DNA from: a virus
Virus record (IMG/VR): IMGVR_UViG_3300044954_000245
Coordinates: 1 to 30,021 of that record
Length of the DNA: 30,021 nucleotides
Direction: 5' to 3' (one strand)
Below the pieces are notes generated by a model, which was given only the letters and a program-made list of their open reading frames with translations, did no database searches and had not been told where the DNA came from. The position numbers and the translations under genes are program-made. This document shows, in pieces, positions 19,121-26,648 of the stretch; position 1 is the first letter of the stretch, and every line of letters starts with the position of its first letter.

Positions 19121-19567
19121 ATGTTTAAAGCAGAACAATATAACTTACTCAAATCCTATTTACGTTTACGCCATAAGCAAGCAAATGAAGGCCTCAGGGC
19201 TTTAGTAGGTGCAGGTACTGGAGGTTTAGTTGGTGCAGGTTTAGGTGCTGGCGGTGGTTTGCTTAGAGAAGCCTTCTTTGTCAAACCTGAAGAGGCTCAA
19301 TATTTGCGCAGAGCATTACAGGGGCTAAGTATTGGCGGACTTGCAGGTGCCAGTCTTGGAGCAGGTATTGGTGCTAGTAGTGTCGGTAAACATATACAGA
19401 CTGCTTTAGAGGAGTATGGCAGTAGAGCCAATATCCGGCTACTGCAAAATATGGTAAATTTTTTAAACGCAGTAAAAGTTAAAAATCTACCTCCGTTTAT
19501 AAATAAACCAGAGTTTTACCTAGATCCCGAACCTATCAAATTATCAAATAACTTAATTGAAGGTTAA
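19121..19567 (+). CDS. Glycine-zipper membrane-active protein, 148 aa
   Basis: An upstream ATG at 19073 is in frame. The ATG at 19121 is preferred because its N-terminus (FKAEQYNLLKSYLRLRHKQA) resembles that of the next protein. Residues about 30-55 form a Gly/Ala zipper (LVGAGTGGLVGAGLGAGGGLL) and about 72-92 a second (GLSIGGLAGASLGAGIGASS). Such zippers pack into membranes and are common in phage proteins that enter or pass the cell envelope. The C-terminal third is polar. No clear ribosome site. Likely a virion-carried or injected protein. Confidence 0.7.
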   Translation: MFKAEQYNLLKSYLRLRHKQANEGLRALVGAGTGGLVGAGLGAGGGLLREAFFVKPEEAQYLRRALQGLSIGGLAGASLGAGIGASSVGKHIQTALEEYGSRANIRLLQNMVNFLNAVKVKNLPPFINKPEFYLDPEPIKLSNNLIEG

Positions 19568-19572
19568 CCTAA

Positions 19573-19974
19573 ATGTTGAATAAACAATCTCAATACAACA
19601 TGCTTCGTCACTACCTGATGCAAAAGATTGCCGCTGAGTGTGCTACTTGCGGAATGGAGGAGGGGGAGGATTGCGATTGCGATTGCGAAGAGGGCAAGGC
19701 TTCCTCTGATGCCTGGACTCGCTCTGAGGGTAAGAACCCTGAAGGCGGTCTCAATGCCAAAGGTCGTGCTAGCTACAACAAGTCCACTGGCGGCAATCTA
19801 AAGCCTCCAGTGAGCGCTGAGGCGGCTGACAAGAGCCCTGCAAAGGCAAAACGTCGTAGCAGCTTCTGCTCACGCATGTGCGGCATGAAGGCAAAGCGCA
19901 CAGGCTCTGAGACTTCTCGTGATCCAGACTCTCGCATCAATAAAGCTCTGCGTAAATGGGACTGCAGCTGCTGA
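19573..19974 (+). CDS. DUF6321-type protein, 133 aa
   Basis: ATG preceded by GAAGG. The N-terminus (QSQYNMLRHYLMQKIAAE) parallels the preceding protein. A Cys/Asp-rich stretch follows (CATCGMEEGEDCDCDCEEG, possible metal site). The main domain has SEGKNPEGGLNAKGRASYN near residue 57, SFCSRMCGMK at about 96 and RDPDSRINKALRKWDC at the end, the signature I associate with the DUF6321 family of phage proteins. Its function is unknown. Basic residues dominate the C-terminal half, suggesting nucleic-acid contact. Confidence 0.75.
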   Translation: MLNKQSQYNMLRHYLMQKIAAECATCGMEEGEDCDCDCEEGKASSDAWTRSEGKNPEGGLNAKGRASYNKSTGGNLKPPVSAEAADKSPAKAKRRSSFCSRMCGMKAKRTGSETSRDPDSRINKALRKWDCSC

Positions 19975-19989
19975 TAGAAAGGTAGACAC

Positions 19990-20433
19990 ATGTTTTCTCC
20001 TGAGCTTATAAGTCTTGTTGGCGGTGGCTTTGTCGGCTTTCTATTCAAGTATATGGCTCAAAAGAGTGCGGATCAGAAGGAGATGTTCAACCGGCTGATT
20101 CAAGCCAATAAGCTTACTACCGATAATCAGAACCAGGCGGCCAAGAGAGTGCCTTTGGATGCCGGTAGAGTGGTAAGGCAAATTATTGTTCTTACGGTAT
20201 TGTTTGGAGCTTTTGCGGCTCCGTTTATACTGCCATTCTTTGGAGTACCTACGTTTGTAGAGGTCGACGTCAACAATCCCGAGGCCATCTTTGGCTTGAT
20301 TCCGGCAACAGTCAAGAAGGCCTTTGTAGAGATCAACGGATTTTTTTGGACCTCTGAAAACCGCGAAGTCTTACTTAGCATCGTCGGCTTCTATTTTGGT
20401 ACTGCTGCTGCAACTCCTGGCAGAGACTATTAA
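19990..20433 (+). CDS. Three-TM protein, holin candidate, 147 aa
   Basis: AAAGG precedes the ATG. Hydrophobic segments lie at about 6-22 (ISLVGGGFVGFLFKYM), 63-83 (QIIVLTVLFGAFAAPFILPFF) and 126-141 (VLLSIVGFYFGTAAA), with a helical charged linker between the first two. This layout matches a conserved phage membrane protein often found next to a lipoprotein and lysis genes. Holin or superinfection-exclusion roles are plausible. There is no direct proof, and the lysozyme gene is 1.5 kb upstream. Confidence 0.6.
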   Translation: MFSPELISLVGGGFVGFLFKYMAQKSADQKEMFNRLIQANKLTTDNQNQAAKRVPLDAGRVVRQIIVLTVLFGAFAAPFILPFFGVPTFVEVDVNNPEAIFGLIPATVKKAFVEINGFFWTSENREVLLSIVGFYFGTAAATPGRDY

Positions 20434-20442
20434 GGATAAGAC

Positions 20443-20739
20443 ATGAGACTGCTTACTTTTATTTGCATATGTGTTCTTTTATTTGCTTGCTCCAGTAATC
20501 CTGTAATTATCCCAGATACCACTTCTGATAATGTGATTATGCTGGATATCAAGGATCGCCTGGCGCAACCCGGTGTTGCCAGCCCTAGCTATGGGTGGCT
20601 TTTCTGGTATGTACCGTTGGCTTTTCTACTTGTGCTGTGGGGTTATAGAAACCTCATCAAAAAGCCAATTGACTGTATTGAGCAAGAGCCTAATTCAATC
20701 AAAATTCAAGAAAAAATAGACGGCAATCCTAAAACTTAA
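20443..20739 (+). CDS. Lipoprotein with C-terminal membrane segment, 98 aa (spanin-like)
   Basis: AAGGA precedes the ATG. Residues 1-16 are a signal peptide with lipobox LFAC (Cys16). A second hydrophobic segment covers about 50-68 (YGWLFWYVPLAFLLVLWGY), followed by a polar cytosolic tail. A lipoprotein with a C-terminal TM is the plan of a unimolecular spanin, which links both membranes at the end of lysis. The periplasmic part is short, about 30 residues, for that role. It lies ten bases after the holin candidate. The spanin reading is moderate and inferred. Confidence 0.6.
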   Translation: MRLLTFICICVLLFACSSNPVIIPDTTSDNVIMLDIKDRLAQPGVASPSYGWLFWYVPLAFLLVLWGYRNLIKKPIDCIEQEPNSIKIQEKIDGNPKT

Positions 20740-20780
20740 ATTCTCCATACAGTTAATACACTTATAGATATTACTTTTGT

Positions 20781-22550
20781 ATGATTCCCTATCAGGCTTA
20801 CATCAAGCAATCTCAAGAGCCTGCAAGGCCTAAATATACCTCGGCTACGGAGACTGGATTTTTAAAACCCTATAAAGCTCCTCAATACTATACTCGTCCC
20901 GGCATGGATCCAAGGCTGGCAGCCCAAGGTAAAACCATTGAGGAAGAGTATGGTCGAATGTTTCCTTACGGAGACTATACTTACAGTAGTAAGGGTTGGG
21001 GTCATCGTCCGGTGAACCAAGAGCAGATAGATGTAAGAAATAGATTTAAATTCTACGAAGCTCAGGCAATGGGTGCCATGCCTAGCAATCCTCAGCTTAC
21101 TCAACAGAGTCCTAGTGCCGCTCAGGCTTTTATAGGTGATTTAGCTAGATCTCCAGTCATACCTCTTACGGCTTTGCCTATGTACGCTTATGACATATAC
21201 ACAAAGGGTCTTCAACAAGCTAATCAAGATACAGCTAAATCCAATACTGTTTATGCTGACATGCTTGCAGATGCGGGGAAACGTGTTGCCAATCGTTTCG
21301 GCGGAAACTTTGAATTAAACTATCCTAATGATACGGTCTTGGATTATTCCAGCTACGCCTTGGAAGCCGGCATGGGGGGAATAACGGGGGGCGGAAGCAC
21401 ATTACCTGCGATAGCGACACGATACATGGTTCCGCGTGTAGCTGCGCGTCTAGCTCCTTCTATTTTGACCCGGGGTTTTCAGCCTGTAGCGCAAGGCTCT
21501 TCAAATGTGTTTGCCAGATGGGCAGGAAACTATACTCCTGTTATGCTTAACTACGGCGTATCTTCCCTAAATCCGGTACCAATACTTACGGGTGCAGCTC
21601 GAGCAACCGGCTTGGCAGCGATACCTGCGCAGCTAGCTTCACATTTCGTAACGCGCGAAGCTGCAAATAACTACAGAAATGCCGTAACAGATACTAATGC
21701 TTTTAATGCGGCAAATCCGAATGCTGGACCGTTGCAGATTGGTTCGCGCTTTGCAAACTCTTTGTTAGCCGGAGGGGCTTCAATAGATCCAACTGTCTTC
21801 AATAGATATGGCCTAGGCGCTGGTGCAGTTGCTCCAGCATTTGAACAACAAGTAAAGAAGACAATAGATGAAAGAGTTAATAATTTTATTTCTAGATTAC
21901 CCCCTGATCAGAAAGATTCATTTATGAGTAATCCTCATGAATATGAAGCTCTAAGACGACTAGTTTCAGAGGAATATACCAAGAGTAATCCTATTTACCC
22001 TTTTGTACAGGCTGCCTCCCGGGGATCTACTTTTAATCCATTTAAATTTCTAGGAGCTACAACCTACTCTGAAGATTTAGAAAGAGGCAGAAACAATGCA
22101 ACTAACGTAGCTAGTAGTGTCTTAAATCTGCCTCCCATTGCGCTGCAAGATCGTAATTTTTATAACGATCTGCAATCCTTACAGCAGATGGTTATAAAGA
22201 ATCCTCAGGACATAGGGGGTAGTCAACTAGGTAAAAGGCTTATGAATTCGCCTTTGGCAGATCTGGTAGATCACAACCCGAAGGACCTAGTGACTGCAAC
22301 TGTAATGATGACAAATCTGAACGACACGCTGTACCGTATGTATCAAACCTATCAACAGACAGGGGAAGTACCTCCAGGCTATAAAGAGCTTGTAGAGCAT
22401 GCTAATAATCTTGCACAGGTGCAAAAAATGCCTGCGAATAGGCAGGAATCTGGTAATACGCCCTTCGTCGACGCTCTAATCCAACTCCAATCCACCATGC
22501 AAGATATATATGCTACAATGCAGCCAGTTCAAGCAGGAGTCCCGGAATGA
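20781..22550 (+). CDS. Hypothetical putative virion protein, 589 aa
   Basis: ATG with no evident ribosome site. The N-terminus (MIPYQAYIKQSQE) shares a Tyr...Lys-Gln pattern with neighbouring genes. Residues 35-75 are Tyr/Pro-rich. The centre (about 190-300) contains Gly/Ala-rich stretches (EAGMGGITGGGSTLPAIATRY) and an Asn/Ala-rich section (NAVTDTNAFNAANPNAG). The last third is helical and Gln-rich. It overlaps the next gene through ATGA, so the two products are made in ratio. Size and composition fit an internal or injected virion protein, but no family is recognised. Confidence 0.7.
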   Translation: MIPYQAYIKQSQEPARPKYTSATETGFLKPYKAPQYYTRPGMDPRLAAQGKTIEEEYGRMFPYGDYTYSSKGWGHRPVNQEQIDVRNRFKFYEAQAMGAMPSNPQLTQQSPSAAQAFIGDLARSPVIPLTALPMYAYDIYTKGLQQANQDTAKSNTVYADMLADAGKRVANRFGGNFELNYPNDTVLDYSSYALEAGMGGITGGGSTLPAIATRYMVPRVAARLAPSILTRGFQPVAQGSSNVFARWAGNYTPVMLNYGVSSLNPVPILTGAARATGLAAIPAQLASHFVTREAANNYRNAVTDTNAFNAANPNAGPLQIGSRFANSLLAGGASIDPTVFNRYGLGAGAVAPAFEQQVKKTIDERVNNFISRLPPDQKDSFMSNPHEYEALRRLVSEEYTKSNPIYPFVQAASRGSTFNPFKFLGATTYSEDLERGRNNATNVASSVLNLPPIALQDRNFYNDLQSLQQMVIKNPQDIGGSQLGKRLMNSPLADLVDHNPKDLVTATVMMTNLNDTLYRMYQTYQQTGEVPPGYKELVEHANNLAQVQKMPANRQESGNTPFVDALIQLQSTMQDIYATMQPVQAGVPE

Positions 22551-23767
22551 GCACTTTAGGAGACCTTAAAAAAGCTAAACGCTACTCTGATCACAAGCAG
22601 TATGATGAGAAGCATCAGCTTATTCATCAGTTGGTACGAGAGGCCCCAAAAGAATTTTATATTGACTCTGAGAAAGACGGCATATTAGGATTGACTCACC
22701 GTTCCACCAACTTTAAAATACACGTACCAAAAAACGTTATTGGCGGTTTGCAACTAGGCTCTGCCCCACAAAAAGAATCCGCTGTAGCCTCTCCTGTGGG
22801 TGTTGGATTCGGAATGCCAAATATCTTAGGGGGTGGCCAAGGTAGCTATACAAAGCTGCCATCTTTGTTTGGCAATATGAAGTCGCAGCTGACTAAAGCC
22901 ACCAAGCAAGTAGGTGAAGACGCCAAGAAACCTTATCTTAGTCAATACGGAGCTGCCGCTGATCTCTATCCCGCTACAGCAGAGTATGTTCGTAAGAAAA
23001 TGAGTCCAATTCCATTTGCCCATAAGCGTTCAGCATTTACTTCTGACGTATCAAAATACCTTGGTTACAGTCCGGGGATTTGGTACGGTCAAGATACATT
23101 TAATCCCAAAACTCAAACTCGTTTTGGCAACCTGCTTACTGGTGTCGGCCTTACGGCTATAGGATTGTCCTCTATTCCTGCTCTAAAGTATTTGTTTCCC
23201 GAGAGATTTGCAGGCAAAGAAAAGGCCCTTATGGCTCTTGCTGTATTGGGTGGTATGGGTGCTCCGTGGCTTATAAACGCCCCTTCAACCATGGCGGATA
23301 TATCAAGGCTGATTCTGCCAAAGAATGAAGACTATACTGACCATGACTGGAAAAAAATGCAGGCGAGATCTCGTATCAGATCCGGTATCATACCCACTGG
23401 CGATAATGCCTTGATTGCTCAAGGCAAAGATCCGACCAAAAGCAGCGCATATATTCCAATGGACATGCAGATTGCTCGAAGCCATCTGGCAAATGTCGTT
23501 GCGGAGCAAATGCGGTCTGGGTATGTGGACTACGGTCAGGCTGCAGGACTTATGATGAGGGCTGGTCAGGAATCTAACAAGCCTTGGTTTACCGTAAGAG
23601 ATATAGCACATGCTGCCATCGGAGCTGGTGCGGGTGCTGTCGCAGGTACTGCAGCCGCAAAGGGCATTGGTATGTTTGTTAATCTTAGTCCCAAGGAAAA
23701 GACTTTGATGCAAGGTACCGGGGCAGCGCTAGGCACTCTCATCAATCTAGGTAAACTATCTTTTTAA
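22547..23767 (+). CDS. Hypothetical putative virion membrane protein, 406 aa
   Basis: Starts on ATGA with the preceding stop, with CAGGAG upstream. The first 150 residues are polar. A hydrophobic block of two segments lies at about 197-250 (LLTGVGLTAIGLSSIPALKYLF and LMALAVLGGMGAPWLI), and a Gly/Ala zipper near the end (about 355-375, AAIGAGAGAVAGTAAAKGIG). This suggests a protein inserted in the host membrane on infection. The pair with the 589-aa gene may form one complex. No family recognised. Confidence 0.7.
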   Translation: MSTLGDLKKAKRYSDHKQYDEKHQLIHQLVREAPKEFYIDSEKDGILGLTHRSTNFKIHVPKNVIGGLQLGSAPQKESAVASPVGVGFGMPNILGGGQGSYTKLPSLFGNMKSQLTKATKQVGEDAKKPYLSQYGAAADLYPATAEYVRKKMSPIPFAHKRSAFTSDVSKYLGYSPGIWYGQDTFNPKTQTRFGNLLTGVGLTAIGLSSIPALKYLFPERFAGKEKALMALAVLGGMGAPWLINAPSTMADISRLILPKNEDYTDHDWKKMQARSRIRSGIIPTGDNALIAQGKDPTKSSAYIPMDMQIARSHLANVVAEQMRSGYVDYGQAAGLMMRAGQESNKPWFTVRDIAHAAIGAGAGAVAGTAAAKGIGMFVNLSPKEKTLMQGTGAALGTLINLGKLSF

Positions 23768-23804
23768 TTAATTTTTTATAAGGTAAAATTAAACCAGGAC
23801 TAAT

Positions 23805-24179
23805 ATGAAAGAACTACAAGCATTTAGACAAGGCTTCTGCAATAAGGCTGCAGAGCTTGGTATTCTGCCTTCTGAACTTCTGGCTTACTCCCGCTACAAG
23901 CAAGCTTTTTTTCATAAAGAGGTTACCAGCACTGGAAAAGATGTATTAGATGCTGCAGAGTCTGCAACTCGCACGGCGCTATTGTTAGGGTCTTTTGCTT
24001 TTGCGGCCGGTCTAGGCGGAGGCGCTCTAGGTAACTACTTGTACAACAAGGCAAAGTTTCAACTAGACCCAGACGACTCCATTCTTCCTAGCTACAGCGC
24101 TGTCGATGAAGCCAAGAAACTACATTTACTAGCAAAGTATCGTAATGCCAAGAAGATGGTAAATGCAGGACTTTCTTAA
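23805..24179 (+). CDS. Small glycine-zipper protein, 124 aa
   Basis: Start ATG after CCAGGACTAAT. The N-terminal 40 residues carry ELLAYSRYKQAFF, related to the Tyr...KQA pattern seen elsewhere. One membrane segment covers about 62-84 (ALLLGSFAFAAGLGGGALGNYLY) with an embedded GxGGG zipper. A basic helical tail (KKLHLLAKYRNAKKMV) follows. Likely one of the set of membrane-active virion proteins here. Function not known. Confidence 0.65.
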   Translation: MKELQAFRQGFCNKAAELGILPSELLAYSRYKQAFFHKEVTSTGKDVLDAAESATRTALLLGSFAFAAGLGGGALGNYLYNKAKFQLDPDDSILPSYSAVDEAKKLHLLAKYRNAKKMVNAGLS

Positions 24180-24217
24180 AGAGGCCCACAACAAAAAAGA
24201 AAACAAGGAGATCGATT

Positions 24218-24571
24218 ATGCATAAGATGGCCTTCCCTTTCTTCCTATCCCCAGCCTATAGAGGCGCTGCCAGTCTATACAGGAATTACTTGCGTGATCT
24301 CGACACTCAAGATGCTTTATACGCTGTTCTAGGCGCCGGATTAGGGGGTGCTGGGGGTTATGGTTTATATAAGTTGTTGACTCCTACTAAATATCAAACG
24401 ACTGGTTTAGGATTGGGTTCCGCCGCTCTAGGTGCTCTAGCCGGCGGAGGGTTAGGCATTATAGGCTCAAACAAATATGATGAAATTAGAGCCGCAATGC
24501 TGGCTGAGGGTTTAAAGGTAAAAGAAGAGATTGCTAAAAAGGTGCAAGATAAGATAAACGCGCTACCATAA
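24218..24571 (+). CDS. Small glycine-zipper protein, 117 aa
   Basis: The ATG has AAGGAG nine bases upstream. Residues about 1-30 are aromatic and amphipathic (HKMAFPFFLSPAYRGAASLY). Two glycine-rich membrane segments follow at about 33-50 (YAVLGAGLGGAGGYGLY) and 65-85 (TGLGLGSAALGALAGGGLGII). The C-terminal 30 residues are a charged helix (LKVKEEIAKKVQDKI). It is the most compact member of the zipper set, resembling a two-TM hairpin that could form or widen a membrane channel. Inferred only. Confidence 0.65.
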   Translation: MHKMAFPFFLSPAYRGAASLYRNYLRDLDTQDALYAVLGAGLGGAGGYGLYKLLTPTKYQTTGLGLGSAALGALAGGGLGIIGSNKYDEIRAAMLAEGLKVKEEIAKKVQDKINALP

Positions 24572-24586
24572 AGAAACATATAACCC

Positions 24587-24994
24587 ATGAATATTGGATC
24601 ACCAACTGACGTACCGCTTTTTACCTTTAAACACCAGAACTTAAGCGATCCGCCATTTTTTGGCTCGGTGTCGCCAATTATAAAAGAAAATGACGGTCAG
24701 GATAAACGACCGCAAGAAACTCCATTTTTTAATTCTAGACAGTTCTGCCTTTGGAAAGACGGCGAACTTACCCAATACAACCAATTAATAGATGTTTTGG
24801 TAAAATGGAAGGATAGAGGTTGGTGCGATTTTACAGAAGTTGCAGAGTGGGTGGAGGCCAAGGAAAACTGGACCTCCTGGGTAAAGTATTATGCCCTGCT
24901 GCAAATTCCTGCAGAAGAAATGCACCTTTATCTTTATGAAATGGATATAATGCGCATCAATGCAAATATTGCAACAGTTCAGGAATCACAATAA
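24587..24994 (+). CDS. Hypothetical protein, 135 aa
   Basis: ATG after a weak site. A soluble protein with a Pro-rich first 45 residues, then an alpha-helical Trp-rich part (WKDRGWCDFTEVAEWVEAKENWTSW) and ALLQIPAEEMHLYLYEMDIM. There is no zipper or membrane segment, which sets it apart from its neighbours. No family recognised. It may be a soluble chaperone or accessory for them. Confidence 0.65.
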   Translation: MNIGSPTDVPLFTFKHQNLSDPPFFGSVSPIIKENDGQDKRPQETPFFNSRQFCLWKDGELTQYNQLIDVLVKWKDRGWCDFTEVAEWVEAKENWTSWVKYYALLQIPAEEMHLYLYEMDIMRINANIATVQESQ

Positions 24995-25001
24995 TCTCGT
25001 A

Positions 25002-25026
25002 CTCTTATAAGGAACTACAACGATGA
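25002..25026 (+). repeat. AACTACAACG leader element, copy 1
   Basis: AAGGAACTACAACG ends at the ATG 25023 and supplies that gene's ribosome site. Two further copies lie at 25503 and 25551, without genes behind them. Confidence 0.6.
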
Positions 25027-25505
25027 TACCGTACTCTTATTACAGTCCAATTCTCAAACAAGCAGCTATTACTGTTGGAGATACTCTTGCTACTCTCTCT
25101 CCAACAAATAGTGCGCTAGCAAATTACGCCATTTACTCAGGAGGTGGCGGTCTTGCAGGCGCCGGTATCGGCGCCCTTGTCAACGCCCTTCGTGGTGAGT
25201 CTAAACTTAAGGGTGCTTTAATAGGCGGAGGTATTGGTTTAGGTGCTGGCGCCGGAATAAAGGCTCTTGGAGATTACACGCTCTCTGGAGAAAAAGCACT
25301 AATTGAAGCATTTAAAAATAGGAGAGAGAGGGACTTTCTTACTAAGCTTTATGAAGATAATATCCTGTACCCGGGTACATTAACTTCGGAGCTACTGGGC
25401 TTAGACAGAATTCCGGAAGAGCTAATTAAAGGAGAAACTTTATTGAGTAATCTCGGTAGAACTCTTGGAACTAGGTCAACACCCTCTTATAATACGTCCT
25501 TTTGA
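25023..25505 (+). CDS. Glycine-zipper protein, 160 aa
   Basis: ATG preceded by AAGGAACTACAACG. The N-terminus YYSPILKQAA shows the same Tyr...KQA pattern as other genes here. A Gly/Ala zipper covers about 40-85 (GGGGLAGAGIGALVNALRG and ALIGGGIGLGAGAGIKALG). A helical charged part ends about residue 118, and the tail is polar. The bases CGTACTCTTAT occur both in the leader and at codons 3-7, an odd local duplication. A likely virion or injected membrane protein. Confidence 0.7.
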   Translation: MIPYSYYSPILKQAAITVGDTLATLSPTNSALANYAIYSGGGGLAGAGIGALVNALRGESKLKGALIGGGIGLGAGAGIKALGDYTLSGEKALIEAFKNRRERDFLTKLYEDNILYPGTLTSELLGLDRIPEELIKGETLLSNLGRTLGTRSTPSYNTSF

Positions 25506-25564
25506 GGGTAACTACAACGATGATTTGGATCTTCTAACGTCAAAATTTTGAGGAGAACTACAAC
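25503..25564 (+). repeat. Two orphan copies of the AACTACAACG leader with a five-codon frame
   Basis: GGGTAACTACAACGATGAT and GGAGAACTACAACGATTT repeat the leader of the 25023 gene, but the first is followed by a five-codon frame (ATG ATT TGG ATC TTC TAA) and the second by no start codon. Probably remnants of duplicated genes or leader copies. AT-rich afterwards, with a small palindrome ATGGATATCCAT near 25580. Confidence 0.65.
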
Positions 25565-25631
25565 GATTTGGGTTTTGGAATGGATATCCATCCATTTGGA
25601 GTAGAGATTAAATTCATCTGAAACTTGTTAA

Positions 25632-26633
25632 ATGCCCGCTCAAAGCAGGAAGCAACAGCGTTTTTTTGGTTTAGTTAAAGCCATCCAAGAAGGTAAGGCT
25701 ATCGGCTCTGGTAAAGCAGAAGAAGCTGCAGTCAATATGTCCAAAAAGGATGTGCGTGATTTTGCCAAGACTAAGCATGAAGACCTGCCTGAAAGCGAAA
25801 AAATATCCATGGATCCAAACGTCAAACAATTACTTAATTATGCCGCTATTAGCACAGGTGTTGGGTTGGGTGCAGCGGGCCTTTACGGTCTTGGCAAGTA
25901 CCTACATGATAAGTCAATGTTTGGTTTGCCTGGTCAAGAGAGTCGGATCAAGACGATAGAGAAGCGCATAGCCATTCCAAAGAGCCGCAAGCTAGAAGCT
26001 TATATGCCGGAGGATGTTGCCAGTCCTGCCGATATGTTGCCTGAGAAAGCAGATGAGACAACTTCTGACTTATCTAAGGAAATCATTGAGGATATGGAGA
26101 ATCCCAAGGAGCCTGGTGAAAAGGTATCTAATTTAAAGAGCTACCTTACTGAGCCTATGCTTTATGGCATAGCAACCCCCACTGCTATGCTTGCTCCCGG
26201 AATCCTTACTTTTATGCTTGGCACTCGACTCATAGATCAGAGCCGTAAGCAGGAGATGGATAAAAAGATAGAGAAAGCCAAAAAGGAGTTTGAGTTGGCT
26301 CTCTCCAAGAAATCGTCTGACATTCAATTGCAGATTGATGGTTTAGCTAAACAGGCTTGGGATAGTATTCCCCGAGACAAGATTAAGAAAATTCCGGATC
26401 CTTATGGCGTTAATTTTAGCGTTCCCGGTGTTGCGTATGCTATCGGCTTGGCTCCTGGCGTAGGTGCTCTGCTTGGTTGGCTTTATATGCAGAAGAAGAT
26501 GGAGAATGACCCCGAGAAGGCCAAACTCAAGACTCTGCAGAGCATGCTCAAGCGTGACATTGCTTCGGGTGCACTTTCGTCCGGCATCGATCTTGAGGAG
26601 ACTGACGAAGGTAAGCCAAAGTTTAAACTTTAA
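25632..26633 (+). CDS. DUF3008-type putative virion membrane protein, 333 aa
   Basis: ATG with no clear ribosome site. Residues 1-50 match the phage DUF3008 pattern (SRKQQRFFGLV, then MSKKDVRDFAKTKHEDLPE). Three hydrophobic stretches follow, at about 68-90 (NYAAISTGVGLGAAGLYGLG), 180-200 (TPTAMLAPGILTFMLGTRLI) and 262-284 (VAYAIGLAPGVGALLGWLYM), separated by charged helices. DUF3008 domains are common in large phages and their role is not established. Placement before the RNA polymerase gene and after the zipper set suggests a structural or injected protein. Confidence 0.7.
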   Translation: MPAQSRKQQRFFGLVKAIQEGKAIGSGKAEEAAVNMSKKDVRDFAKTKHEDLPESEKISMDPNVKQLLNYAAISTGVGLGAAGLYGLGKYLHDKSMFGLPGQESRIKTIEKRIAIPKSRKLEAYMPEDVASPADMLPEKADETTSDLSKEIIEDMENPKEPGEKVSNLKSYLTEPMLYGIATPTAMLAPGILTFMLGTRLIDQSRKQEMDKKIEKAKKEFELALSKKSSDIQLQIDGLAKQAWDSIPRDKIKKIPDPYGVNFSVPGVAYAIGLAPGVGALLGWLYMQKKMENDPEKAKLKTLQSMLKRDIASGALSSGIDLEETDEGKPKFKL

Positions 26634-26648
26634 GAGAGTACAAGTTCC

